A DNA stretch of 59,780 nt, taken from the NCBI GenBank assembly GCA_902472305.1, contig CABRNK010000019.1:1-59780 (forward strand), in the 5' to 3' direction. A program made the translations under genes and the position numbers. The number at the start of each line of letters is the position of its first letter. The first letter of the stretch is position 1. The notes below the pieces were generated by a model, which worked only from the letters and a program-made list of their open reading frames with translations, was not told the origin of the DNA and did not search any database. Source of the stretch: Hominenteromicrobium sp900549945 (GTDB taxonomy: Bacteria > Bacillota > Clostridia > Oscillospirales > Acutalibacteraceae). This document shows, piece by piece, positions 18,255 through 25,640 of the stretch.

Positions 18255-19235
18255 ATGATTCGGATCGGCATTGCAGGATACGGAAACCTTGGCCGCGGCG
18301 TGGAAAGCGCGCTCGCAGGCTCGAAGGATATGGAGCTTGTCGGCGTTTTCACGCGCCGCGCGCCGGAGACACTCAAGACAAAGACCGGCGCGCCGGTTTA
18401 CGCAATGGCGGACGCCCCGTCCATGGCGGATCAGATCGACGTCATGATCCTCTGCGGCGGCAGCGCAAACGACCTGCCGAAGCAGACGGCGGAGCTCGCG
18501 CAGTATTTCAATGTGATCGACAGCTTTGACACGCACGCGAAGATTCCGGAGCATTTTGCGGACGTTGACGCGGCGTGCAGAAAGAGCGGCAAGCTCGGCA
18601 TGATCTCGGTCGGCTGGGACCCGGGCCTGTTCTCGCTGAACCGCCTCTACGGGCAGGCGATCCTGCCGAACGGCAGCGACTACACGTTTTGGGGCAAGGG
18701 CGTGAGTCAGGGGCATTCCGATGCGATCCGCCGCATTCCCGGCGTGCTGGACGCGCGCCAGTACACGATCCCGGTCGAGAGCGCGCTCGAGCGCGTCCGC
18801 GCCGGCGGGAACCCGCAGCTCTCGACGCGTGAGAAGCACACGCGCGAGTGCTTCGTCGTCGCCGAGGCGGGGGCGGATCTGGCCGCCATCGAAAAGGCGA
18901 TCGTCACGATGCCGAATTACTTCGCCGACTACGATACCACGGTGCATTTCATCAGCCAAGAGGAGCTCGACCGCGACCACGCGGGTATCCCACACGGCGG
19001 CATGGTGTTCCGCACCGGTACGACAGGGTTGAACTGCGAGAACAAGCATATCATCGAGTACAAGCTGACGCTCGATTCGAACCCCGAGTTTACCTCCAGC
19101 GTGCTCGTCGCCTATGCGCGCGCGGTTTACCGCTTGCACAGCGAGGGGCAGACCGGCTGCAAGACCGTGTTTGATATTCCGCCGGCCTACATCCACCCCG
19201 AAAGCGGCGAAGCGCTCCGCGCAAAGCTGCTGTAA
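18255..19235 (+). CDS. ddh: meso-Diaminopimelate D-dehydrogenase
   Basis: 326 residues, the family length. It catalyses NADPH-dependent one-step conversion of tetrahydrodipicolinate to meso-diaminopimelate, bypassing the acyl branches of lysine and peptidoglycan synthesis. The N-terminal Rossmann motif IGIAGYGNLGRGVESAL, the segment LCGGSANDLP, SVGWDPGLFSLNR and the GKGVSQGHSDAIRRIPGV region are characteristic of Ddh. AAGGGAGC precedes ATG 18255. It is monocistronic between its own promoter and terminator. It implies a meso-DAP cell wall. Confidence 0.95.
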   Translation: MIRIGIAGYGNLGRGVESALAGSKDMELVGVFTRRAPETLKTKTGAPVYAMADAPSMADQIDVMILCGGSANDLPKQTAELAQYFNVIDSFDTHAKIPEHFADVDAACRKSGKLGMISVGWDPGLFSLNRLYGQAILPNGSDYTFWGKGVSQGHSDAIRRIPGVLDARQYTIPVESALERVRAGGNPQLSTREKHTRECFVVAEAGADLAAIEKAIVTMPNYFADYDTTVHFISQEELDRDHAGIPHGGMVFRTGTTGLNCENKHIIEYKLTLDSNPEFTSSVLVAYARAVYRLHSEGQTGCKTVFDIPPAYIHPESGEALRAKLL

Positions 19236-19239
19236 AATT

Positions 19240-19284
19240 AAAACAGAAGTACCGGCAGAAAAATTCCGGTGCTTCTGTTTTTTA
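19240..19284 (+). terminator. Terminator of ddh
   Basis: A 16-bp stem (19240-19255 with 19266-19281, one G-U pair) flanked by A and T runs; strong and probably bidirectional. Confidence 0.9.
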
Positions 19285-19329
19285 TCTATTTGTAAAATTC
19301 TCTTTCAAAAGCTCTCACGGCCTCGGGAT

Positions 19330-19690
19330 TCAGCAGCCATTCTTTAGCCATTCTTTTTCGCCTGTTCTATCATCACCCGCACAAGCGCTTTCAATGCCCT
19401 GACGCTGATATTCGGACAATACGCTTAAAGGGCCGAAGTTCAGGACGGGAAGCGGCTGATTCTCCTTTTTGACCAACCGCGTTACTGTAAATAATGTGCC
19501 CGATAACCGTCCTGTCCTCCAACTCCGCGGTGAAGCTGAGTGACCCAATCCATCGGCGCTGCCTCAGTTCATGAACCATCCAGTGCTCATGCGGCATTTC
19601 ATGGAACGGCAAAAAATGAAATATACCTGTTCCAGATGCGGCGGCATTATTTCTATTCACGATAAAGAATGCAGTGCGTGTCCAGAAAAA
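19330..19690 (-). pseudogene. Decayed GNAT acetyltransferase (YhbS-like) remnant
   Basis: Two overlapping minus-strand frames together resemble a small GNAT enzyme. One frame carries HEHWMVHELRQR and VIGHIIYSNA (19391-19660). The other carries LNFGPLSVLSEYQRQGI (19330-19548), which is the acetyl-CoA-binding loop normally about 20 residues further on. The switch of frame between them (near 19440) and the missing C-terminal half show a frameshift plus truncation. The first frame opens without a plausible start, its homologous part seeming to begin near 19690. It fills most of the gap between ddh and the UDG gene. A zinc-ribbon-like plus-strand reading at 19616 is probably a coincidence. Confidence 0.7.
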
Positions 19691-19788
19691 ACGCAGTGGC
19701 CGAATAGAGATTGGCCGCTTTGTCCGGAAGTATTACAGCCATCCATACATGGATTTTTAATTGTCTTTTATGGAGTGCTGTCCGCCGC

Positions 19789-20373
19789 TTATTCGTACGT
19801 CTTTGCGACGTCGAGGTGCAGCTCGTCGATTTTTTCGCGCAGCTTGAGGAAATCTTCGAATGCCGCGGGCTTCTGGTTCGGGTTGCGCAAAAGCGCGGCG
19901 GGGTGCAGCGTCGCCATCATCAGCGTGCCGTTTTTCTCAAAAAACTGGCCGTGCTCCCGCGTGATCTTCATATCGGATTTGATGATGCGCATGGCGGCGA
20001 TGCGGCCGAGGCAGACGATGATTTTCGGGCGGATTAAGGCCACCTGATTACGCAGCCAAGTGATGCAGGCCTCCTGCTCTTCCGGCAGCGGGTCGCGGTT
20101 TTTCGGCGGGCGGCACTTGACGATGTTCGCGATATAGACGTTCGTTTTGCGGTCCAGATCGACGGCGGCGAGCATTTTGTCGAGCAGCTGTCCGCCGCGG
20201 CCGACGAACGGCTCGCCCTGCAGATCCTCGTTCTCACCGGGACCCTCGCCGATAAACATGACCTTGGAACGCGGGTTGCCGACGCCGACAACCACGTTTG
20301 TGCGCGTTTCGCACAGGCCGCATTTGCGGCAGCTGAGACAGTTTTCCCTGAGTTCCTCGAAATTGTCAAACAT
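19789..20373 (-). CDS. Uracil-DNA glycosylase, family 4 (Fe-S type)
   Basis: 194 residues. Removes uracil from DNA in base-excision repair. Family-4 features: Cys pair CRKC (residues 15 and 18) with two further Cys at KCRPP and EACITW that should hold a 4Fe-4S cluster, motif I GEGPGENEDLQGEPFVGR, and motif II HPAALLRNP. ATG 20373 is chosen because GGAGG lies 7 bases upstream; the longer form starting at 20391 has no such site. An extended -10 (TGTGCTATAAT) lies on the minus strand at about 20422-20412. It is a single-gene unit, with mutY present separately in the window. Confidence 0.93.
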   Translation of the reverse strand: MFDNFEELRENCLSCRKCGLCETRTNVVVGVGNPRSKVMFIGEGPGENEDLQGEPFVGRGGQLLDKMLAAVDLDRKTNVYIANIVKCRPPKNRDPLPEEQEACITWLRNQVALIRPKIIVCLGRIAAMRIIKSDMKITREHGQFFEKNGTLMMATLHPAALLRNPNQKPAAFEDFLKLREKIDELHLDVAKTYE

Positions 20374-20450
20374 CCTGTGGCCTCCATACATAAAACACGT
20401 ATTTTACCGCTATTATAGCACAAACCGGCAAAAAAACATAGCCTTTTATA

Positions 20451-20479
20451 TTGTAATTTTGTCCGCCGCGTAGTAGAAT
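20451..20479 (+). promoter_or_regulatory. Candidate promoter of the PduL-type gene
   Basis: TTGTAA (20451-20456), a 17-base spacer and TAGAAT (20474-20479) lie 36 bases before the ATG at 20515. Confidence 0.6.
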
Positions 20480-20514
20480 AGAATTGAAAACTAGGAAAGG
20501 CTAGGTATATCAAA

Positions 20515-21084
20515 ATGAAAATTATGGTCGAAACCTCCGCGCGCCACCTCCATGTGTCGGACGCGGATCTCAAAACCCTCTTCGGCGAAAACGCCGTGCT
20601 TTCCAACAAAAAGGATCTCTCCCAGCCCGGCCAGTTCGCGACGAACGAAAAGGTCGAGGTCGTCGGCCCGAAGGGCTCGCTCGTGATGTCTATCCTCGGC
20701 CCGACGCGTCCGGAGACGCAGGTTGAGGTCGCGCTGACCGACGCACGCAAGCTCGGCATCGCGGTGCCGATCCGTGAGTCCGGCGATCTCGAGGGTACGC
20801 CCGGATGTACACTGAAGGGGCCGGCCGGCGAGGTCGTCATCGAGAAGGGCGTCATTGCGGCGAAGCGCCACATCCACTTCAACGTCGAGGAAGCGGCCGA
20901 GGCCGGCGTTGTCGACAAGCAGATCGTCTCTGTGAAGGTCGGCAAGGAAGGCGAGCGCAGCGTGATCTTCGGCGACGTCGTCGTGCGCGTCAGCCCGAAG
21001 TATGCGGCGGCCATGCACATCGACACCGACGAGTCGAACGCAGCGGCGCTCAGCGGCACCGTAGACGGCGAGATCATCAAATAA
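20515..21084 (+). CDS. pduL: PduL-type phosphate acyltransferase (phosphotransacylase)
   Basis: 189 residues. PduL-family enzymes interconvert acyl-CoA and acyl-phosphate (acetyl or propionyl). Two related beta-barrel halves are visible, with zinc-ligand motifs SARHLHVS (residues 8-15) and KRHIHF (near residue 117), and MHIDTDESNA near the C-terminus. There are no shell-protein or aldehyde-dehydrogenase genes nearby, and no extended N-terminal encapsulation helix. I therefore read it as a free cytosolic phosphotransacetylase serving acetate formation rather than a microcompartment enzyme. It has its own promoter and terminator. Confidence 0.9.
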   Translation: MKIMVETSARHLHVSDADLKTLFGENAVLSNKKDLSQPGQFATNEKVEVVGPKGSLVMSILGPTRPETQVEVALTDARKLGIAVPIRESGDLEGTPGCTLKGPAGEVVIEKGVIAAKRHIHFNVEEAAEAGVVDKQIVSVKVGKEGERSVIFGDVVVRVSPKYAAAMHIDTDESNAAALSGTVDGEIIK

Positions 21085-21098
21085 GTTTTGAACATAGC

Positions 21099-21135
21099 AA
21101 AGACGTGCAGTGAAACAAGCTGCACGTCTTTTGTT
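21099..21135 (+). terminator. Terminator of the PduL-type gene
   Basis: A 12-bp stem AAAGACGTGCAG with its complement (21099-21110 with 21120-21131) has a 9-base loop and is followed by TTTTGTT. Confidence 0.88.
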
Positions 21136-21209
21136 ATTGTGGGGGCTTCGCCGCAGATACCGTGTGCCGACCTGTCCGGTTGACATAGGAAAACAGAAAG
21201 TGCGGGCAA

Positions 21210-21617
21210 TCAGATCCCTTTGTAGGCGCGGTAGCGGGCGAGCACATCGCGGTCGTTTTCGTAGGTGATCCATGCCGCGGCGTCGCCCGGCGCGGTCCAG
21301 CGCGCGTCGGTGACTTCGCCAGCCTGCACCTCGACGTCTCCGCCTGTGCATTCCGCCGCAAAGTAGACGACGTCTTTCATTACGCCGGGCTTCGGCGAAT
21401 ACGTGACGACCGCGCGGAAGCCTGTGTCAAGCGTGACGGCAAGGCCGGTTTCCTCGCGGATCTCGCGCAGCGCGGTTTCCGTCTCGGTCTCATTCTCCTC
21501 CACGTGACCTTTCGGAAAGGCCCAATGTCCGCCGTTTTCGTGGCGGATCAGGAGAATCTCACAGCCCGTGCCCGTCTGCCGCGCGATGACCGCGCCGCAG
21601 GATGTTTCTTTTTTCAA
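21210..21617 (-). CDS. Nudix hydrolase, Ap4A-hydrolase-like
   Basis: 135 residues. The Nudix box is complete: GHVEENETETETALREI followed by REETGL (residues ~38-60), which binds the metal and hydrolyses a nucleoside diphosphate-X bond. The N-terminal CGAVIAR and WAFPKGHVE pattern is typical of bacterial diadenosine tetraphosphatase-like members. AGGAGG precedes the ATG at 21617. It lies leftward of and in the same direction as galM and the glucokinase gene, but a hairpin separates them, so it may be transcribed separately. Confidence 0.88.
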   Translation of the reverse strand: MKKETSCGAVIARQTGTGCEILLIRHENGGHWAFPKGHVEENETETETALREIREETGLAVTLDTGFRAVVTYSPKPGVMKDVVYFAAECTGGDVEVQAGEVTDARWTAPGDAAAWITYENDRDVLARYRAYKGI

Positions 21618-21645
21618 TGGAAAGCCTCCTTTTGAACCTCGTGCA

Positions 21646-21673
21646 GAAAAGGGGCTGCCGAACCGGCCGCCCC
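21646..21673 (-). terminator. Terminator of the galM operon
   Basis: On the minus strand a GC-rich stem (21673-21651, GGGGC then GCCG pairing across one G/A mismatch, loop GTT) is followed by TTTTC, 8 bases after the galM stop. Confidence 0.7.
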
Positions 21674-21680
21674 TCCATGC

Positions 21681-22727
21681 TTATCGTACGGAAAATTTAT
21701 AGATCGTTTTGGATTCGAATGCTTCGCCGGGCTGCACATAGCGGAACGGGAAGTTTTCGTGGTGGACGGAATCCGGATAGAACTGCGTTTCCAGACAGAA
21801 AGCGCCGTGCGGGATCATCGGGCTGCCGTCCTTATTTTTCGCGCCGTTCACGCGGTTTGCGGTGAAGAGCTGCACGCCGGGCATGTCGGAATACACGGTC
21901 ATCACGCGGCCGGTCTCCGGCTCATACGCTTCGGCAATCTCCCGCAGCCCCGTGCCGTCCGCACAGAAATTGTGGTCGAAGCCGCCGCAGAGCTGGATCA
22001 AGTGGTCATCTGCGCTGATGTCCTGCCCAATCGTTTTGGGCGCGGTAAAATCGAGCGGCGTGCCCGCGACGGGCAGCAGCGTGCCGGTCGGGATCAGGTC
22101 GTCGGTCACGGCCGTGACGTGCGCGGCGTTGATTTTCAGCACGGTCGAGAGCACGTCCTTCGAGTTGTCGGCCTTCAGGTTGAAGAAGCTGTGGTTCGTC
22201 GGGTTGAAGACCGTCTTTTTATCGGACGTACCGCGGTAGGCAATTTCCACCGCGTTGTCTGCCGTCAGCGTGTACTGCACCGAAACGTGCAGCGTGCCGG
22301 GGTAGTTCTCGTCGCCGTCCGGGCTAACGTGCTTGAAGGTGATCGAGGGCGCGTCGCCGTCCTGCGTATCGGTCACCTCGAAAAGCACCTGATGGTAGCC
22401 GCCGCGGCCGCCGTGCAGCGTGTTTTCGCCGTCGTTCTTGTCGAGTGCGTAGGTGGCGCCGTCGATCGTCAGCGAAGCGCCGCCGATGCGGTTCGCATAG
22501 CGGCCGACAAAGGTGCCCTGAAAGTTCGGGCCGAGGTATTCCTCAAGCGTCGCATGGCCGAGTATGACGTCGCCGAAGCGGCCGTTCCGGTCCGGCGTGA
22601 GCAGGCGCAGGATGCGGCAGCCGTAGGGCGTGACGGTCAAGGCTGTGCCCGCCGCATTTTTCAGCGTGTAGGCGGAGACCTCCGTGCCGTTCGGCAGCGT
22701 TCCGAATACGGAGCAGGTGAGGGACAT
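21681..22727 (-). CDS. galM: Aldose 1-epimerase (galactose mutarotase)
   Basis: 348 residues. Interconverts alpha and beta anomers of galactose or glucose. Family signatures: GPNFQGTFVGRYANRI and DKNDGENTLHGG near residues 65-105, NHSFFNL with the catalytic His near residue 178, and CLETQFYPDSVHH with the catalytic Glu near residue 308. Length is standard. The gene starts 6 bases after the stop of the glucokinase gene, so the two form an operon that prepares and traps hexoses. Confidence 0.94.
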   Translation of the reverse strand: MSLTCSVFGTLPNGTEVSAYTLKNAAGTALTVTPYGCRILRLLTPDRNGRFGDVILGHATLEEYLGPNFQGTFVGRYANRIGGASLTIDGATYALDKNDGENTLHGGRGGYHQVLFEVTDTQDGDAPSITFKHVSPDGDENYPGTLHVSVQYTLTADNAVEIAYRGTSDKKTVFNPTNHSFFNLKADNSKDVLSTVLKINAAHVTAVTDDLIPTGTLLPVAGTPLDFTAPKTIGQDISADDHLIQLCGGFDHNFCADGTGLREIAEAYEPETGRVMTVYSDMPGVQLFTANRVNGAKNKDGSPMIPHGAFCLETQFYPDSVHHENFPFRYVQPGEAFESKTIYKFSVR

Positions 22728-22733
22728 TTCGGA

Positions 22734-23699
22734 TTATTCCTCCTCCTGCTTGCCGAGCAGCGCCGCGCCGATGATGCCCGCGTCGTTGCCGAGCTGTGCG
22801 CGGACGAGCTTCGTCTTTTTCGTGGAGTTCATCGCGTACTGCTGCGCGTCCACATACTCGCGGACCGGCGCGAGGAGCGTCTCGCCCTCGTTGCAGATGC
22901 CGCCGCCGATGCAGAGGATGTCCGGCTGGAAGATGTTGATCATGTCGGTGAGGCCGACGGAGAGGTACTTGATGTACTCGTCCACGATCGCCTTGCCGAC
23001 CGGGTCGCCTGCGCGCATCGCGTCAAAAGCGGTTCTGCCGTTGACCTTGCTGATGTCGCCGCCGACGAGCGTCCACACCGGGGAATCCTTCGGGGCGTTC
23101 TGCATGTGGTTCTTCGTCGTGTTGATCAGGCCGGTCGCGGAGCCGTAGGTCTCCCAGCAGCCGTGTCTGCCGCAGGAGCAGGGGCGGCCGTCCACAACGA
23201 TGACCGTGTGGCCGATCTCGCCGCCGGCGAAGTTGCTGCCGGAATAGATCTTGTGGTTGATGATGATGCCGCCGCCGAGGCCGGTGCCCAGCGTGACGGC
23301 GATCGCGTTGTCGGCGCCTGCGAGCGCGCCGGCCTGATACTCGCCGTAAGCCGCCGCGTTGGCGTCGTTCTCAAGAATGACGAGCTTGCCGTTTGTGCGC
23401 TCGGCCATCATCTCGCGGAGCTTGAAATTTTTGAAATACAGGTTATTTGCAAACTCAAGGATACCGGTCGCACGGTTGACGGTGCCGGGGCAGCCGATGC
23501 CGATCCACGGCACGTCGTCGAACGTGAGGTTGGCCTTGCCGAGCGCCTCGCTGCAGACCTCGACGATCTTGTCGCAGAACACCTCCTCCGAACAGGGGAC
23601 AGGCGTCTTCTGGGACGCCTTTGCGATAATCGCGTTGTTTTCATCGACGACGCCGACGGCGATGTTGGTGCCGCCTACGTCTACGCCAAGATAATACAT
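22734..23699 (-). CDS. ROK family glucokinase
   Basis: 321 residues. Phosphorylates glucose (or a related hexose) with ATP in the cytoplasm. Visible features: phosphate motif GVDVGGTNIAVG (residues 5-16), the ENDANAAAYGE segment with the catalytic Asp, TLGTGLGGGII, and the zinc-binding ROK motif PCSCGRHGCWE near residues 176-186. A C-terminal GGGIC nucleotide motif is also present. There is no DNA-binding domain, so it is an enzyme rather than a NagC/XylR repressor. It leads a two-gene operon with galM; RBS AAGGAG lies before ATG 23699. Confidence 0.93.
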   Translation of the reverse strand: MYYLGVDVGGTNIAVGVVDENNAIIAKASQKTPVPCSEEVFCDKIVEVCSEALGKANLTFDDVPWIGIGCPGTVNRATGILEFANNLYFKNFKLREMMAERTNGKLVILENDANAAAYGEYQAGALAGADNAIAVTLGTGLGGGIIINHKIYSGSNFAGGEIGHTVIVVDGRPCSCGRHGCWETYGSATGLINTTKNHMQNAPKDSPVWTLVGGDISKVNGRTAFDAMRAGDPVGKAIVDEYIKYLSVGLTDMINIFQPDILCIGGGICNEGETLLAPVREYVDAQQYAMNSTKKTKLVRAQLGNDAGIIGAALLGKQEEE

Positions 23700-23764
23700 A
23701 ATACGAACTCCTTTGATTTGATATTGCCCGGGATGCCGCGAAGCGCTTCCGGTTATTTATTACC

Positions 23765-23793
23765 AGTATACAATAGATCGGGGGGATTTGTAA
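23765..23793 (-). promoter_or_regulatory. Promoter of the glucokinase-galM operon
   Basis: Minus strand: TTACAA (23793-23788), a 17-base spacer and TATACT (23770-23765). It stands back to back with the tRNA promoter. Confidence 0.72.
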
Positions 23794-23832
23794 ATGCAAA
23801 TCCGCAAAAAAATTGCATGTTTTTCTGTCGGT

Positions 23833-23861
23833 TTGACTTGATTTTGCAGGATGGATATGCT
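23833..23861 (+). promoter_or_regulatory. Promoter of tRNA-Leu
   Basis: TTGACT (23833-23838), a 17-base spacer and TATGCT (23856-23861) end 20 bases before the tRNA 5' end. Confidence 0.75.
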
Positions 23862-23881
23862 ATCATAATTCAGTTAACCGC

Positions 23882-23968
23882 GCCGCTATGGTGGAATAGG
23901 CAGACACAAGGGACTTAAAATCCCTCGATGGAAACATCGTACCGGTTCGACCCCGGTTAGCGGCACCA
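23882..23968 (+). tRNA. tRNA-Leu (anticodon UAA)
   Basis: A class II tRNA of 87 bases including an encoded CCA. The acceptor stem GCCGCTA pairs with TAGCGGC, followed by A and CCA. The anticodon loop CTTAAAA has anticodon TAA at 23916-23918, a long variable arm follows (CGATGGAAACATCG), and the T-loop is GGTTCGACCCC. It decodes UUA and UUG. Confidence 0.97.
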
Positions 23969-23994
23969 CGTCGGAATGGACTACGCTCCATTCA

Positions 23995-24026
23995 AAATCC
24001 CCAGCCAAATGGTTGGGGATTTCTCA
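23995..24026 (+). terminator. Terminator of tRNA-Leu
   Basis: A 12-bp stem (23995-24006 with 24011-24022, one G-U) with loop AAAT and TTTCTC follows. A smaller hairpin GAATGGA/TCCATTC sits just upstream (about 23974-23993). Confidence 0.85.
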
Positions 24027-24049
24027 TACTGCTTCGTCATTTTTCCTTT

Positions 24050-24246
24050 CCGCAAAAAGTCATGCTTGCGGCGGTTTATGCCCTTGTAAACCCGGGCGTG
24101 ACGCCTCCGCTGCGCTGCCAACTTTTTGCGGCTTAGTACTATGGTCCCGTACTGGCATCTTTTTTGTAGCGTAAACCCAAGTTACCGGTGCGCTCACGCC
24201 GCTGCGGCTCCTTTTCCGCGAACTTTTTTACTGCGGAGGCATCACG
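24050..24246. repeat. Gene-free stretch with nested inverted repeats
   Basis: Between tRNA-Leu and the oxidoreductase gene lie about 475 bases without a supportable gene. An 11-bp perfect inverted repeat (CCGCAAAAAGT at 24050-24060, ACTTTTTGCGG at 24121-24131) encloses 60 bases. A second pair links GTGACGCCTCCGC (about 24098-24110) to the imperfect complement GCGGAGGCATCAC (24231-24244). It could be a degenerate MITE-like or other non-autonomous element, or an unknown structured RNA. No transposase or target duplication is visible. Confidence 0.45.
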
Positions 24247-24294
24247 CGGGGCGGCGCCGGCAAAAGGCTGCGCGGGGCATTTCACAAAAATAAA

Positions 24295-24344
24295 AGCGGG
24301 CGTTGCTCTTTTTCATGGAGTTGCGCCCGCCTCTTGTTTTTTGC
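24295..24344. terminator. Bidirectional terminator-like hairpin
   Basis: Outer stem GCGGGCG/CGCCCGC (about 24296-24302 with 24324-24330) with weaker inner pairs is followed on the plus strand by CTCTTGTTTTTTG and preceded by AAAAATAAAA. It closes the gene-free stretch. Confidence 0.65.
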
Positions 24345-24443
24345 GCCGGTCTGCGCTAAGATGAAACCGTAGGCACGGCGCAGGAACTTTCCGGCAGCCG
24401 GGAGAGTCCCGCCGGGCCCGAAAAACAAGGAGTGGTGATTGAA

Positions 24444-25283
24444 ATGGCAAAGAGGATCGGATTTATCGATTATTATCTCGACGAGTGGCATGCGAACAAC
24501 TACCCGGCGTGGATCGAAAAGGCGTCGGCGGGCGCGTATACGGTCGCATACGCATACGGGGAGATCGATTCGCCGCTCGGCGGGCGGACGACGGAAAAAT
24601 GGTGCGCCGACATGGGTGTCGAGCGCTGCGGAAGCATTGACGAGCTGATCGAGAAGAGCGACTGCATCATCGTGCTTTCACCCGATAACCCCGAGCAGCA
24701 CTGGGCGCTCTGCCAGAAGCCGCTGCGCTGCGGCAAGCGCGTCTATGTGGACAAGACCTTTGCGCCGACCGCGCAGATCGCGCGCGACCTGTTCGCACTC
24801 GCTGCGGAAAACGGCACGCCGATGTATTCCTCATCGGCGCTGCGCTTTTCGAAGGAGCTCGCCGAGCTGCCGGACAAGGACGTGCGCTTCGTGCTGCTGA
24901 GTGGCCCGGGAAAGCCGGAAAACTACCTGATCCACCAGATCGAGCCGATGGTCGCGCTGCTGCGTGCCCGCGCCGTGCGCGTGCTTTATGCGGGCGTAGA
25001 GGGGGCGGCGAGCTACACCGTCGAGTTTGAGGGCGGCAAGCTCGGCGTGGCGAACCTGCTTGTCGAGGGCCCGTTCCAAACGACGGTGAAATTCGCCGAC
25101 GGCACGGTCGCACCGATCGCGGATTCGACCGAGACCTTCGACCGCCTGATCGCCGGCATGGTGCGGTTCTTCGAAACCGGCGCGGTGCAGGTGGATGCGC
25201 GGGAGACGATCGCGATTGCGGAGATCCTCGAGGCGGCGCACAAGGCGGAGGAAGCGCCGGGCACGTGGATCGCCGTGCAGTGA
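24444..25283 (+). CDS. Gfo/Idh/MocA-like oxidoreductase
   Basis: About 279 residues. The N-terminal ~130 residues look like a Rossmann-type NAD(P)-binding domain, although the first loop (RIGFIDYYLDEWHANNYP) lacks a classic GxGxxG. A CIIVLSPDNPEQH segment near residue 73 and GKRVYVDKTFAPT near residue 96 match the Gfo/Idh/MocA pattern, in which the Lys of the EKP-like motif is catalytic (here VDKT). ATG 24444 is chosen over GTG 24432, which lies on top of the AAGGAG ribosome site. It stands alone. The substrate, probably a sugar or polyol derivative, is unknown. Confidence 0.68.
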   Translation: MAKRIGFIDYYLDEWHANNYPAWIEKASAGAYTVAYAYGEIDSPLGGRTTEKWCADMGVERCGSIDELIEKSDCIIVLSPDNPEQHWALCQKPLRCGKRVYVDKTFAPTAQIARDLFALAAENGTPMYSSSALRFSKELAELPDKDVRFVLLSGPGKPENYLIHQIEPMVALLRARAVRVLYAGVEGAASYTVEFEGGKLGVANLLVEGPFQTTVKFADGTVAPIADSTETFDRLIAGMVRFFETGAVQVDARETIAIAEILEAAHKAEEAPGTWIAVQ

Positions 25284-25344
25284 CCGGCTTTTCAGCACAT
25301 TTTTCAGAAAAATTCCGAAAGTGTTTTCTTTTTGCGGATTATGT

Positions 25345-25352
25345 GGTATACT
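25345..25352 (+). promoter_or_regulatory. Extended -10 promoter of the rubredoxin gene
   Basis: GGTATACT preceded by TG gives an extended -10 (TATACT at 25347-25352), 43 bases before the GTG start. The -35 region is weak (TTTTCT). Confidence 0.55.
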
Positions 25353-25395
25353 AATCGGCAGAAAAACAATTCCCGAGAGAAAGGAGGCCTTTGCA

Positions 25396-25551
25396 GTGAA
25401 GTACGTCTGTGATGTTTGTGGCTGGATCTATGACGAAGAGGACGGCTATCCCGAAGGGGGCATTGAGCCCGGCACCAAGTGGGATGATCTCCCGGATGAT
25501 TTTGTCTGCCCGCTCTGCGGTGTCGGCAAGGATTCCTTCAGCGCGGAATAA
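25396..25551 (+). CDS. Rubredoxin
   Basis: 51 residues. A small cytoplasmic electron carrier with one iron held by four Cys: C5-x2-C8 (CDVCGW) and C38-x2-C41 (CPLCGV). The aromatic core residues (Y3, Y12, W29, F36) and the DLPDDFVCP segment are canonical. The GTG start at 25396 is fixed by family length and by AAGGAGG 8 bases upstream. In anaerobes rubredoxin feeds oxygen- and peroxide-reducing enzymes. No such partner is adjacent. Confidence 0.96.
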   Translation: MKYVCDVCGWIYDEEDGYPEGGIEPGTKWDDLPDDFVCPLCGVGKDSFSAE

Positions 25552-25557
25552 TGTTGA

Positions 25558-25596
25558 AGGGGCGGAGGAAGCCGAGTGCTTTCCCCGCCCTTTTTC
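25558..25596 (+). terminator. Terminator after rubredoxin
   Basis: A 15-bp imperfect stem (25558-25572 with 25578-25592) is followed by TTTTT. It lies 45 bases ahead of the mutY start. Confidence 0.8.
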
Positions 25597-25640
25597 TGCC
25601 TGCCCGGCAGATTTTCAGAAAACGGATGGAAAAGGATTTT

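Noticed and set aside
19616..19800. Zinc-ribbon-like peptide on the plus strand (CSRCGG... CSAC)
   Set aside because: It has no ribosome site, runs antisense into the UDG gene, and lies opposite the GNAT remnant. The Cys pattern is probably accidental.
20515..21084. A propanediol or ethanolamine microcompartment locus
   Set aside because: Only the PduL-type enzyme is present; there are no shell proteins or signature dehydratases nearby.
21759..23918. A 719-codon plus-strand open frame opposite galM and glucokinase
   Set aside because: It is antisense to two well-supported genes, has a low-complexity Val/Arg/Ala composition typical of antisense frames in GC-rich DNA, and runs into the tRNA.
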